Source: Parafilimonas terrae
GTDB taxonomy: Bacteria > Bacteroidota > Bacteroidia > Chitinophagales > Chitinophagaceae
Assembly (NCBI RefSeq): GCF_900115755.1
Contig: NZ_FOXQ01000006.1
Coordinates: 248,001-312,000 of the forward strand
Reading direction: 5' to 3'
DNA length: 64,000 bases
Shown one piece after another: positions 8,363-16,704 of the stretch (the stretch's first letter is position 1; every line of letters starts with the position of its first letter). The translations under genes were made by a program, and so were the position numbers. The notes under the pieces are model-generated. The model saw only the letters and a program-made list of their open reading frames with translations. It was not told the origin of the DNA and searched no databases.

Positions 8363-9598
8363 ATGCTTACTCATACTATATCCAAAAAAGCCCTGCATTA
8401 TTTACAGTTAGAAGAAGATTTTGGTGCACATAATTATCATCCTTTGCCCGTGGTTTTAGAAAAAGGCGAAGGTGTTTTTGTATGGGACGTTGAAGGAAAA
8501 AAGTATTATGATTTTCTAAGTGGTTATTCTGCTGTTAACCAGGGCCATTGCCATCCGCGCATTGTAAAGGCATTAATTGAGCAGGCGCAAAAACTCACAC
8601 TCACATCCCGCGCCTTTTATAATAATCTTTTAGGCGAGTATGAAAAATTCATGACTGAATTATTTGGCTATGATAAACTGCTGCCGATGAATACAGGTGT
8701 GGAAGCAGTGGAAACAGCCATTAAACTTTGCCGGCGCTGGGGCTATGAAAAGAAAGGCATTAAAGATGGTGAAGCAAAAATTATTGTATGTGCAGATAAT
8801 TTTCATGGCAGGACCACAACGGTTATTTCATTCAGCACTGATCCTTTATCCAATTCAAAGTTTGGCCCGTTTACGCCCGGCTTTGTTGTTATTCCATATA
8901 ATGATATAAATGCTTTGCAAAAAGCATTGGAAGATAAAACCATTGCAGGTCTTTTGGTTGAGCCTATACAAGGTGAGGCTGGTGTGGTTGTTCCGGATGA
9001 AGGCTATCTTTCCAAAGCCAAGCAATTATGCGAAGCCTATAATATTTTATTCATGGCCGATGAAATACAAACAGGGCTTGGCCGTACAGGAAAAATGCTG
9101 GCCTGCGATCATGAAAATGTAAAGCCGGATATTTTAATTCTTGGCAAGGCATTAAGCGGCGGAACAATTCCTGTATCTGCAGTATTAGCCAATAATGAAA
9201 TCATGCTGAATATAAAACCCGGCGAGCACGGTTCCACGTATGGCGGCAATCCATTAGCATGTGCTGTTGCTATAGAATCGATAAAAGTATTGCAGGAAGA
9301 AAGCATGATTGAAAATGCTGATGCAATGGGAAACTTGCTGCGCAATGAATTGCAAAATTTAAACTCACCTTTTATATCCACCATTCGTGGTAAAGGTTTA
9401 TTAAACGCCATTGTAATTGAACATGCGAATAAAGAAGCGGCGTGGGAACTTTGCCTTCAGCTTAAAGAAAATGGTTTACTGGCAAAACCAACACATGGCG
9501 ATAAAATACGTTTTGCACCGCCGCTTGTTATTTCAAAACAACAAATACTGGAGTGCGTTGACATTATTGCCCGCTCATTAAAGGATTGTTTAAGCTAA
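8363..9598 (+). CDS. rocD: Ornithine--oxo-acid aminotransferase
   Basis: A PLP-dependent class III aminotransferase of 411 residues, the normal length for ornithine aminotransferase. It converts ornithine plus 2-oxoglutarate to glutamate-5-semialdehyde and glutamate, linking arginine breakdown to proline and glutamate. Family marks are [16 protein letters not shown] near residue 50, [13 protein letters not shown] near 110, [16 protein letters not shown] near 148, [13 protein letters not shown] near 230 and the PLP lysine, Lys262, in ILGKALSGG. The ATG start is preceded by a long AT-rich leader. No arginase or P5C dehydrogenase gene lies nearby. Confidence 0.93.
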   Translation: MLTHTISKKALHYLQLEEDFGAHNYHPLPVVLEKGEGVFVWDVEGKKYYDFLSGYSAVNQGHCHPRIVKALIEQAQKLTLTSRAFYNNLLGEYEKFMTELFGYDKLLPMNTGVEAVETAIKLCRRWGYEKKGIKDGEAKIIVCADNFHGRTTTVISFSTDPLSNSKFGPFTPGFVVIPYNDINALQKALEDKTIAGLLVEPIQGEAGVVVPDEGYLSKAKQLCEAYNILFMADEIQTGLGRTGKMLACDHENVKPDILILGKALSGGTIPVSAVLANNEIMLNIKPGEHGSTYGGNPLACAVAIESIKVLQEESMIENADAMGNLLRNELQNLNSPFISTIRGKGLLNAIVIEHANKEAAWELCLQLKENGLLAKPTHGDKIRFAPPLVISKQQILECVDIIARSLKDCLS

Positions 9599-9625
9599 TT
9601 GTAAGATTAATATCAGCTTTTTAGT

Positions 9626-9667
9626 TTGCCACAGATGCACAGGTTTTCATTTGTGCATCTGTGGCAA
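9626..9667. repeat. Perfect 16-bp inverted repeat between convergent rocD and manA
   Basis: TTGCCACAGATGCACA (9626-9641) is matched exactly by its reverse complement at 9652-9667, with a 10-nt loop. It lies between two convergent genes and could end transcription from both sides. No long T-run follows on either strand, so it is not a textbook intrinsic terminator. Confidence 0.75.
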
Positions 9668-9701
9668 TAATGTTCTGCGCATTATAATATTCCTAAATCC
9701 T

Positions 9702-10907
9702 TTAAGGCACAAAAGCTTTGTAAGCAATAAGTTTTTCCGGCGTAGAAAAAGAATAAGTTTCACCAGCTAAAACAGCAACTACTTCTCCCCTTTTAGCTGT
9801 AATATTATTACTGCCTTCAGCATTAAGTTCGCCTTCAATTATCACAATAATTTCAAGCGAAGTTGCTTCTGCTTCATAAACTTCATTTGCATTTAATTCT
9901 ATTTTACTAATGCCAAAATCAGGAACGGGGCAGGGATAATTTTTCTCACCGCTCGTAAGGTCTATCCCTTTCATCACATTCGGTTCAATGCCTTCAAATA
10001 TTATATGCTTTATTAATTCAGGCACATCAATATGTTTTGGCGTAAGGCCGCCGCGTAATACATTATCACTGTTGGCCATCAGCTCCACGTTTTGCCCTTC
10101 AAGATAAGCATGTGGTAAACCGGCGCCCTGGAATACGGCTTCACCGGGATTTGTTTTTACGATATTAAAAAAGTAAATGGAAAATATACCACGGTCAAGA
10201 TTGGAAAAATTTTCTTGCTGTTCATACAATTTTGCAACCCACCAGCCTGCGTCGGCTTTTGTAAGTTCATTATTTCTTTTACGGTTAATTTCCCTTTCAA
10301 CAAGTGGCGTAAGCAAGGCATCAACTTCCACCTGCGGCATCAGCATCACATGTTCATATAAACCTTTATAGCCTTTGTCAATAACAAGGCTTTCAAAATT
10401 TTTAAATTCAGGCACAGTTTGCAAAACTTTCAGCAATTTATCTTCACTTAAAAAACCATGCAGCAGCCAAAACTCACTTAAGGCAACCATTACTTCGGGT
10501 TTATGATTTTTATCTTTATAGTTGCGGTGCGGCGCATTAATCGCAACACCATTTGCTTCTTCATCATTAAACCCTTTTTCAGCAGATTCTTTTGAAGGAT
10601 GCACCTGTATGCTGAGCATATCTTTTACATCAAGGATCTTAAAAAGATAAGGAAGCTCGCCAAAAGTTGCATTCACTTCTTCACCAAGAATTGAATTGGC
10701 ATCTTGTTGAATTAAGTTGTATAAATTTTCTTCTTTTCCATTAACGATCAATGCAGATGAGGCTGATGGATGGGCGCCCATCCAATATTCTGCAAACGGT
10801 TTATTTTCTTTGTTTTCAATTCCCAGCCAGTGCGGAATATATTCAGTGCCGCCCCATGCATAATGTTGAACTTTTCCTTTCAGTTTAAAAATTTTATCTT
10901 GTAGCAT
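9702..10907 (-). CDS. manA: Mannose-6-phosphate isomerase, class I
   Basis: A zinc-dependent cytoplasmic enzyme that interconverts mannose-6-phosphate and fructose-6-phosphate. I chose the ATG at 10907 (401 residues); a TTG two codons upstream is also possible. Type I marks include KVQHYAWGGTEYIP near the N-terminus, AEYWMGAHPSASSAL near residue 42, IQVHPSKESAEKGF near residue 100 and ELMANSDNVLRGGLTPKHID near residue 280. The start lies 17 nt from the divergent yraN start, so its promoter must lie inside yraN; a TAGTTTTG element sits there. Confidence 0.93.
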   Translation of the reverse strand: MLQDKIFKLKGKVQHYAWGGTEYIPHWLGIENKENKPFAEYWMGAHPSASSALIVNGKEENLYNLIQQDANSILGEEVNATFGELPYLFKILDVKDMLSIQVHPSKESAEKGFNDEEANGVAINAPHRNYKDKNHKPEVMVALSEFWLLHGFLSEDKLLKVLQTVPEFKNFESLVIDKGYKGLYEHVMLMPQVEVDALLTPLVEREINRKRNNELTKADAGWWVAKLYEQQENFSNLDRGIFSIYFFNIVKTNPGEAVFQGAGLPHAYLEGQNVELMANSDNVLRGGLTPKHIDVPELIKHIIFEGIEPNVMKGIDLTSGEKNYPCPVPDFGISKIELNANEVYEAEATSLEIIVIIEGELNAEGSNNITAKRGEVVAVLAGETYSFSTPEKLIAYKAFVP

Positions 10908-10924
10908 AATCAACCCTTGATTTT

Positions 10925-11284
10925 ATGTCGGGATGGAACAAAACTACCGGAAACAAAGGAGAAGACCTTGCCGCAATTTATCTTTCTGAGAAAGGTTATG
11001 AGATCATTGAACGCAACTGGCGTTTTGGTTATGCTGAAGTTGATATAATTGCTGCACTGGGCGATCGCCTTCACTTCTTTGAAATAAAAACAAGAACCAC
11101 TTCTAAATACGGTAAGCCTGAAGAAAGCATGAGCCATAAGAAAATGAAGATGCTGAAAATAGCGGCTGAAGAATATCAATACCGGAACCCGCAATGGAAA
11201 TACCTGCAGTTTGATGTGCTGGCAATCACCATAGAATACGGCATACCAACAGAATATTTTTTAATTGAAGATGTTTATTTTTAA
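10925..11284 (+). CDS. YraN family protein (UPF0102)
   Basis: A 119-residue protein of the UPF0102/YraN family, which has a restriction-endonuclease-like fold and no settled function. Family marks are the N-terminal NKGEDLAAIYLSEKGYEIIERNW, the acidic VDIIAALGDRLHFFEIKTR core with the E-x-K pair near residue 58, and SHKKMKMLKIAAEEY near residue 73. Its start faces manA across 17 nt. The next gene downstream is convergent. Confidence 0.9.
   Translation: MSGWNKTTGNKGEDLAAIYLSEKGYEIIERNWRFGYAEVDIIAALGDRLHFFEIKTRTTSKYGKPEESMSHKKMKMLKIAAEEYQYRNPQWKYLQFDVLAITIEYGIPTEYFLIEDVYF
10939..10946 (-). promoter_or_regulatory. Probable -7 element of manA inside yraN
   Basis: Minus-strand TAGTTTTG fits TAnnTTTG exactly and ends 31 nt before the manA ATG. 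It lies within codons 5-8 of the divergent yraN gene. A -33 element is not obvious. Confidence 0.45.
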
Positions 11285-11318
11285 TATCACTGTGAAAGCT
11301 CAGGACGTATAAACAATG

Positions 11319-11723
11319 TCAGGAATGATTATTCTTTTTCTCTTTTTCGATTATATCGGCTTCAAGTTTTTCTTTTTTAAGTGTAACCCTTATACGCGCA
11401 TAAATGCTCATATAAATATTAGCTACCCAAACTATTGAAAAGAAAGAAATAAAATAACCTTTCCAATCTGTATATAGCAATTGAAATTTTGTGATGATGA
11501 GTAGCAATGCTGTTACATAATGGCTAAAGCAGTATTCGCAGGTAAACAAATAAAAGAACTTTCTTTTCAAAATATTTTTGCTTTCATTTTTACACTTTAC
11601 ACAATAATTTTTCAACTCAGCAAAAGCTTCTTCGTGTGTGATCGTCCATGCAATGCAGGCAACAGGTATTGCTATTATAAATAAAGCCGCTACAGCTTTT
11701 CCTGTTATTATAAAATCCTGCAT
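11319..11723 (-). CDS. Small membrane protein with two CxxC pairs (DUF1360-like)
   Basis: A 134-residue protein with predicted membrane segments at about 10-28, 62-80 and 90-108. Two cysteine pairs, C41-x2-C44 and C62-x2-C65, flank a short basic stretch and could bind a metal. The segment FTCEYCFSHYVTALL recalls the Cys-pair-plus-helix pattern of DUF1360-type membrane proteins, but I hold that match loosely. It follows the YihY/BrkB-family gene with a 6-nt gap, so the two are probably co-transcribed. No function can be given. Confidence 0.65.
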   Translation of the reverse strand: MQDFIITGKAVAALFIIAIPVACIAWTITHEEAFAELKNYCVKCKNESKNILKRKFFYLFTCEYCFSHYVTALLLIITKFQLLYTDWKGYFISFFSIVWVANIYMSIYARIRVTLKKEKLEADIIEKEKKNNHS

Positions 11724-11729
11724 AAATAA

Positions 11730-12746
11730 TTATTTACCTGTTTTTATGGGATGTGTTGTTACATTTTCAAAAGAGCCCTTCTTCTCCATTTCCACGGTTT
11801 CAGTCCATACCGCATAATCATTCGGATAAATGCGCCGGCCTTTAAAATGTGCATAGTTTTTTGTGAAGGCAGCGCCTCCATATAAAATAATGGATGAATA
11901 ATACACCCACAATAAAATAAGGATGATAGAGCCGGCAGCGCCATAAGTATTGCCAATATTTCTTGTGCCGAGATAAAAGCCAATAGCGAATTTGCCAAGC
12001 ATAAAAAGTAATGCCGTTGTTATAGATCCGGTAAGCACATCGCGCCATTTTATTTTAGCATCGGGCAGCACTTTAAAGATGATGGAGAACAGTAAGGTTA
12101 TAATTAAAAAAGTAATAAAAAGATTAATACCATACGCCAGTTTTGCTTCCAGCCCTATATTGGGAAATAAACTTATAAGATTAGGCATAAGAGCGCCTAA
12201 AAAAATATCCAGTATAGTATTTATCAGTAACGATACCAGCAAAATAAAACTTACACTCGCAATAATTGAAAAACTTAAAAGCCGGTTTAATAAAATTTTT
12301 ATCCATCCTCTTTTTGGTTTAGCTTTTAAGCCCCATATTAAATTGATGGAATCCTGTATTTCGCCAAACACACTTGTAGCGCCTATTACCAAAGCTATAA
12401 TGCTTGCAAAAGAAGCAAACCAGTTGCCTTGTTTTATAGTTGCTTTTTTAATAAGTTCCTGAATTTGCAAAGCTGCATCGCTGCCAACAAATGATTTTAT
12501 TTCATGATAAATGGAACCTTCAATTGCGCCTCTTCCAAAAAAAATTGCAGAAAGGCTAATTATTAAAATAAGCACGGGAGCAATGGAGAAAATAGTATAA
12601 TAAGCCAGCGCTGCACTCATGCGTGTAATGCGGCAATCAGTAAAATCACTGCCGGTATCTTTTAATATTTTCCATAAACCTTTAAAAGTAAGTTTAACTT
12701 TTCCAGGTTTTTCTACAGTAATGTTTTGATTAGAGTTATTCATCAT
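11730..12746 (-). CDS. YihY/BrkB-family inner-membrane protein
   Basis: A polytopic membrane protein of the YihY/BrkB family, often misannotated as ribonuclease BN; its function is unsettled. I start it at the ATG pair at 12746-12741 (338 residues). A GTG at 12845 in the same frame would add 33 residues, but that extension contains the intrinsic terminator of the preceding gene, so it is unlikely. Family marks are RMSAALAYYTIFSIAPVLIL near residue 50, the FGRGAIEGSIYHEI loop, GATSVFGEIQDSINLIWG and the C-terminal YGAAGSIILILLWVYYSS helix. Six membrane segments are expected. The C-terminal tail is basic and cytoplasmic. Confidence 0.88.
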   Translation of the reverse strand: MMNNSNQNITVEKPGKVKLTFKGLWKILKDTGSDFTDCRITRMSAALAYYTIFSIAPVLILIISLSAIFFGRGAIEGSIYHEIKSFVGSDAALQIQELIKKATIKQGNWFASFASIIALVIGATSVFGEIQDSINLIWGLKAKPKRGWIKILLNRLLSFSIIASVSFILLVSLLINTILDIFLGALMPNLISLFPNIGLEAKLAYGINLFITFLIITLLFSIIFKVLPDAKIKWRDVLTGSITTALLFMLGKFAIGFYLGTRNIGNTYGAAGSIILILLWVYYSSIILYGGAAFTKNYAHFKGRRIYPNDYAVWTETVEMEKKGSFENVTTHPIKTGK

Positions 12747-12791
12747 GCAGCCTGTATGTTTAAATATGAAATATAGCAACAAACACATAAC

Positions 12792-12821
12792 AAAAAGCCG
12801 GCTAAAAAATGAAGCCGGCTC
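12792..12821 (-). terminator. Intrinsic terminator of the DUF6600-like gene
   Basis: A 7-bp GC-rich stem, AGCCGGC/GCCGGCT (12796-12802 with 12814-12820), is followed on the minus strand by a T-run. It lies just after the stop of the DUF6600-like gene and inside the longest possible reading frame of the next gene, which argues for the shorter start of that gene. Confidence 0.8.
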
Positions 12822-12841
12822 TTTATCCATCACATTATCAC

Positions 12842-13951
12842 TCACCTTTTTTTATCGTTATTGTCATTACGCTGTGGTTTTCTTTTAGCCACGTCGTTAT
12901 TTTTTTGTTTTTGCTGTGGTTTTACAGCAGGTTTTGCTTTTTGCTGATTTTTTTTCACCACCTGGTTTTTAAGCTGACTATTTGCAGGCTTTTTGTTTAG
13001 CGATTGCGGTTTCTTTACTGCTTCTTTTTTATTTGTTTTATTTACCGGCTGTTTTTTAACTGCTGCTTTCTTGTTGTTTTTATTAATGGTTGTTTCACTG
13101 TTTGCTTTTGCAGCAGTTTGCTTATTAACCGTTACTTTATCGGTTCTTTTATTTACTGTAACAGCATTTTTATTTTTATTCACCGTTGTTTTGTTATTAC
13201 TGTTTTTATTCACCACAACAGTTTTGCTATTATTAATTGCCGGCCTGTAAACATTCACTGTATTATTATTAACAACTGTTTTGCCAGGTTTTGAAGAATT
13301 GGAAACGGTATAAGTTTTAACCTTCGTTCGATTCACCCTTTCAACATCCTGCCTTCTCGGGCCTGCCACATAATGCACGTTATTTTTTACAGTAACATTA
13401 TTTACCACCGTAGTGTTTTTAATAATAGTTACGTTACGGTTACGCGGCACATAATAGCGGCTAATAGCCCGGCTTGTTATATACCTGTGCGGTGCAAATA
13501 CCCACCAGTTTGCAGGTATGGTATTGAAATTAACAGTTACACTTAATCCCGGCGACAAAGGCGCCCATCCATAATAATCACCGCCGCCTCTCCAGGCCAC
13601 CCATGCAGGCGCCCATTCATAGCCAGGCACCCAATACCAGCCATAATTAGTGTTATAATTCCATCTTCCATAATGGAATGGCGCCCAGCCCCAGTCGTAA
13701 TCTGAAACCCAGGTCCAGCCATAATCTGTATAAGCCCAATGGCCTCCGGTGGAGTAAGGAACAAAATTCCTGTCATTGCTTATCCAAACCTGTCCGTAAG
13801 TGGAATTATTCATCCACCGGCCGTAAGGTTTAAGTGAGTTATAAAAGACAGAAAAACTCACATTGGCAGCCTGCGATTGTGCTTCATTAGCGTGCACCGA
13901 TGCTGCACCAACCAAAACTGCAAGCAGGTATATTTTAAATAATTTTTTCAT
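12842..13951 (-). CDS. Exported Trp/Tyr-rich (DUF6600-like) protein with Asn/Lys-rich tail
   Basis: A 369-residue protein with a signal peptide ending near HANEAQSQA (residue 28). Residues 35-150 are rich in Trp, Tyr and Gly, with repeated GxW motifs such as LKPYGRW, GHWAYTDYGW, HYGRW and GWYWVPGYEWAPAWV. This matches the DUF6600 pattern known from Bacteroidota exported proteins. From about residue 170 to the end the protein is low complexity and dominated by Lys, Asn, Val, Thr and Gln (isoelectric point clearly basic), probably disordered or binding a polyanion. An outer-surface or periplasmic structural role is plausible but unproven. A terminator follows the stop. Confidence 0.82.
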   Translation of the reverse strand: MKKLFKIYLLAVLVGAASVHANEAQSQAANVSFSVFYNSLKPYGRWMNNSTYGQVWISNDRNFVPYSTGGHWAYTDYGWTWVSDYDWGWAPFHYGRWNYNTNYGWYWVPGYEWAPAWVAWRGGGDYYGWAPLSPGLSVTVNFNTIPANWWVFAPHRYITSRAISRYYVPRNRNVTIIKNTTVVNNVTVKNNVHYVAGPRRQDVERVNRTKVKTYTVSNSSKPGKTVVNNNTVNVYRPAINNSKTVVVNKNSNNKTTVNKNKNAVTVNKRTDKVTVNKQTAAKANSETTINKNNKKAAVKKQPVNKTNKKEAVKKPQSLNKKPANSQLKNQVVKKNQQKAKPAVKPQQKQKNNDVAKRKPQRNDNNDKKR

Positions 13952-14088
13952 ATAAGTTAATTTATTTCATTAAATCATTTTTATATTAATAAGAAATAAA
14001 ACCGGGCCAAAAGATTACAGGTTATTTGTTAAAAGATAAGAGTGCAAAAACATGAATTAACCTCGTGGAATTAACAACTTCATTATTA

Positions 14089-14096
14089 TACATTTG
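14089..14096 (+). promoter_or_regulatory. -7 promoter element of tgt
   Basis: TACATTTG fits TAnnTTTG and ends 5 nt before the tgt ATG. A weak -33 candidate (GTGG) lies 20 nt upstream. The spacing predicts a leaderless tgt mRNA. Confidence 0.6.
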
Positions 14097-14101
14097 CAGC
14101 T

Positions 14102-15238
14102 ATGGCACTCAGTTTCAGCCTGGAACATACCGATGCAGATTCCAAAGCAAGGGCAGGGAAAATTACTACGGCGCATGGCGAAATTTCAACGCCCATCTTT
14201 ATGCCTGTTGGCACTGCCGGGAGCGTAAAAGCCGTTACGCAGCAGCAACTTTACCAGGAAGTAAAAGCACAAATAATATTGGGCAATACTTATCATTTAT
14301 ATCTCAGGCCGGGGATAGAAATACTTAATAAAGCAGGCGGCCTGCACGGGTTTATGCATTGGGATAAACCTATACTTACCGATAGCGGCGGCTACCAGGT
14401 TTTTTCGCTGGCGCAAAGCAGGAAAATAAAAGAAGAAGGCGTTTTATTTCAAAGCCATATTGATGGCAGCCGGCATTTATTTTCGCCGGAAAAAGTAATG
14501 GATATACAGCGAAATATAGGCGCTGATATTATCATGGCATTTGACGAATGCCCGCCCGGCCAAAGCGAATACAATTATGCTAAAAACAGTTTAATGCTCA
14601 CGCAACGATGGCTTGACAGGTGCATTAACCATCTTAACTCAACAGAACCATTATATGGTTATGAACAAAACCTGTTTCCTATTGTGCAAGGCAACCAGTT
14701 TCATGACCTGCGGAAAATGTCCTGCGAATATGTTGCTTCAAAACAGGCGCCGGGCAATGCTATCGGCGGCCTTAGCGTGGGCGAACCTGAAGCGGTAATG
14801 TATGAAATAACGGCGCTTTGCTGCGAGCATTTGCCTGCAGATAAACCCCGTTATTTAATGGGCGTTGGCACACCCTGGAATATATTGGAGTGCATAAGCC
14901 TTGGCGTGGATATGTTTGATTGTGTTATGCCCACACGCAATGGCCGTAACGGCATGCTGTTTACAACGAATGGTGTCATCAATATAAAAAATAAAAAATG
15001 GGCTGATGATTTTACGCCCATTGATGAAGGCTTGCCAAACGAAATAAGCCATTATTACACCAAGGCTTATTTACGGCATTTATTTGTGGCCGGGGAATTA
15101 CTGGGCTTAACGATTGCCAGCCTGCAAAATCTTTGTTTTTATTTATGGCTGGTGAGTGAAGCGAGAAAGGAAATAATAAAAGGCACATTTACTTCATGGA
15201 AAAATGCCATGACTGAACAACTTAAGCAAAGATTATAA
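14102..15238 (+). CDS. tgt: Queuine/preQ1 tRNA-ribosyltransferase lacking the zinc ligands
   Basis: This 378-residue enzyme exchanges guanine 34 of tRNAs Asp, Asn, His and Tyr for preQ1 in queuosine synthesis. Clear family marks are ILGNTYHLYLRPG near residue 62, TDSGGYQVFSLAQSRKI near 96, the acid loop MAFDECPPG, GGLSVGEP and the nucleophile region GVDMFDCVMPTRNGRNG near residue 270. Oddly, the C-terminal zinc site seen in E. coli Tgt (three Cys and one His) is gone: the aligned positions are Leu311, Asn313, Ser316 and Gln342. The surrounding KAYLRHL and NLCFYLWL motifs are intact, so this is substitution, not truncation. The start is ATG with a near-leaderless promoter. Confidence 0.95.
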   Translation: MALSFSLEHTDADSKARAGKITTAHGEISTPIFMPVGTAGSVKAVTQQQLYQEVKAQIILGNTYHLYLRPGIEILNKAGGLHGFMHWDKPILTDSGGYQVFSLAQSRKIKEEGVLFQSHIDGSRHLFSPEKVMDIQRNIGADIIMAFDECPPGQSEYNYAKNSLMLTQRWLDRCINHLNSTEPLYGYEQNLFPIVQGNQFHDLRKMSCEYVASKQAPGNAIGGLSVGEPEAVMYEITALCCEHLPADKPRYLMGVGTPWNILECISLGVDMFDCVMPTRNGRNGMLFTTNGVINIKNKKWADDFTPIDEGLPNEISHYYTKAYLRHLFVAGELLGLTIASLQNLCFYLWLVSEARKEIIKGTFTSWKNAMTEQLKQRL

Positions 15239-15313
15239 TGCCTGTTTCGTCCTGAAAAAGCCGGCCCCCAACAGTAAACAACTTAAAGCATACTTAAAGT
15301 CGTTTGCCCGATT

Positions 15314-16531
15314 CTACTTATTTGATAAGGCGGCAAGGTCACCGGATGAAGCATCTTTCACGCAGCGGAAACCAACGTGGTTGGAAGCAGACCTGTATTC
15401 GCCTTTGCCCCTTGTTCCCACCATATAACGGGTGCAATATTGATCGGTGCAAAGGAATGAGCCGCCACGCTGCACTTTCTTTTTTGCACCGGGTTCATCA
15501 GGATCATAAGGTTCAGACGGCCCTTTCGGATTTTTGGAAACAGCGCCTTTTTCTGCAAGCGTTTTGTAATAATCGGGCCTGTACCAATCACTGCACCATT
15601 CCCAAACATTACCAGCCATATCGTAAATATCATACCCGTTTGCCGGGTATTTTGCTACGGGTGCAATGCCTGCATAACCATCCAATGCCTGGTCGGTGGA
15701 TGGAAATTTTCCTTCATAAATATTGGTCATCCATTTGCCATCAGGTTTTAGCTGGTTGCCCCAGGTGTACATCTCTCCTGTTTTGCCACCTCTTGCTGCA
15801 AACTCCCATTCCGCTTCTGTGGGTAATCTTTTGCCGGCCCATTTTGCATAAGCTTCGGCATCTTCCCATGATACCTGTACAACAGGATAATTATCTTTGC
15901 CTTCAATAGTGCTTCCCGGCCCAAGCGGGTGCTGCCAGTCAGCGCCACGCACATAATTCCACCACTGTAAATAGTTGGAAAGATTTGTTGTGGCGGATGG
16001 CGTAAACACAGCAGAACCAGCCACCAGGTCTTCTTCAGGCACACCTGGAAATTCTTCCCTGGTTGGTTTACGTTCAGCTACTGTTACATAACCTGTAGCT
16101 TTTACAAAAGCAGCAAACTCCGCATTGGTAACTTCTGTTTTATCCATGAAAAAACCATTCACATACACACGGTGAATGGGCCTTGTATCATTCATCAATT
16201 CATGGCCGCCATCTTCCATATTGGTGGGGTTAACATTGCCCATGCTGAATTCACCGCCGGGCACCCAAACCATATCTTTTATAGTGTGTGAAGGTTTATA
16301 ATCGTTAACAACAGTTGGTTTAAATTCTTTTCCGCCCTGTTTCATATAAGTTACACTATCAGCTATGGTGAAGCCAAGCACGCTGCACGAAACAGCACCG
16401 TCAATTTTTGCCTGTGCAACTGCACTTTCGGCAGTTGAATCAATGTGCTCATCAGGCGTTTTATTGTTGTTGCAGGAAAAAAATGCCAGCATTAAAAGAT
16501 TTGTTGCTGCAAATAACTTTATGCGTTGCAT
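15314..16531 (-). CDS. FGE/SUMF1-family lipoprotein with both active-site cysteines
   Basis: A 405-residue protein with a lipoprotein signal peptide (lipobox AFFSC, Cys20) and a formylglycine-generating-enzyme (SUMF1) domain over residues about 90-390. Marks include GGEFSMGN, DKTEVTNAEF, VSWEDAEAYAKWAGKRLPTE, and DMAGNVWEWCSDWY. The C-terminal RGGSFLCTDQYCTRY keeps the CxxxxC pair (Cys361 and Cys366) that binds copper and oxidises sulfatase cysteines in true FGEs; the family's structural relatives in gliding motility usually lack this. It would act outside the cytoplasm, probably on an exported client. No sulfatase gene is in the window. A good promoter precedes it. Confidence 0.88.
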   Translation of the reverse strand: MQRIKLFAATNLLMLAFFSCNNNKTPDEHIDSTAESAVAQAKIDGAVSCSVLGFTIADSVTYMKQGGKEFKPTVVNDYKPSHTIKDMVWVPGGEFSMGNVNPTNMEDGGHELMNDTRPIHRVYVNGFFMDKTEVTNAEFAAFVKATGYVTVAERKPTREEFPGVPEEDLVAGSAVFTPSATTNLSNYLQWWNYVRGADWQHPLGPGSTIEGKDNYPVVQVSWEDAEAYAKWAGKRLPTEAEWEFAARGGKTGEMYTWGNQLKPDGKWMTNIYEGKFPSTDQALDGYAGIAPVAKYPANGYDIYDMAGNVWEWCSDWYRPDYYKTLAEKGAVSKNPKGPSEPYDPDEPGAKKKVQRGGSFLCTDQYCTRYMVGTRGKGEYRSASNHVGFRCVKDASSGDLAALSNK

Positions 16532-16573
16532 ATAAATAATTTTTAAATGCCGGTGGTTTGTTTACTGAAAATG

Positions 16574-16604
16574 CAAATCTATACATTCATAAAAGTAGGA
16601 ACAA
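16574..16604 (-). promoter_or_regulatory. Promoter of the FGE-family lipoprotein gene
   Basis: On the minus strand TTG (16604-16602) is followed by 20 nt and TAGATTTG (16581-16574), matching the Bacteroidota consensus. It implies a 5' leader of about 35-40 nt. Confidence 0.6.
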
Positions 16605-16704
16605 TACTATATGCCTGCAATTATTAAAATTTCGGGATGGATTAAAAGGCTTTCAACCATGTATCATGCAAGAGTTGAAGTGATTATGCTGTTGTACAAG
16701 TAGG

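Noticed and set aside
9626-9667. Inverted repeat as an attachment site or transposon end
   Set aside because: No integrase, transposase or target duplication is nearby; it lies between convergent genes and is better read as an end-of-transcript structure.
12747-12845. N-terminal extension of the YihY/BrkB-family protein
   Set aside because: It contains the intrinsic terminator of the previous gene.
13543-13776. Antisense and same-strand frames within the Trp-rich gene, and similar frames inside clpB, the RND permease and others
   Set aside because: They follow from codon bias of the real genes in other frames; none has a start context or recognisable domain.
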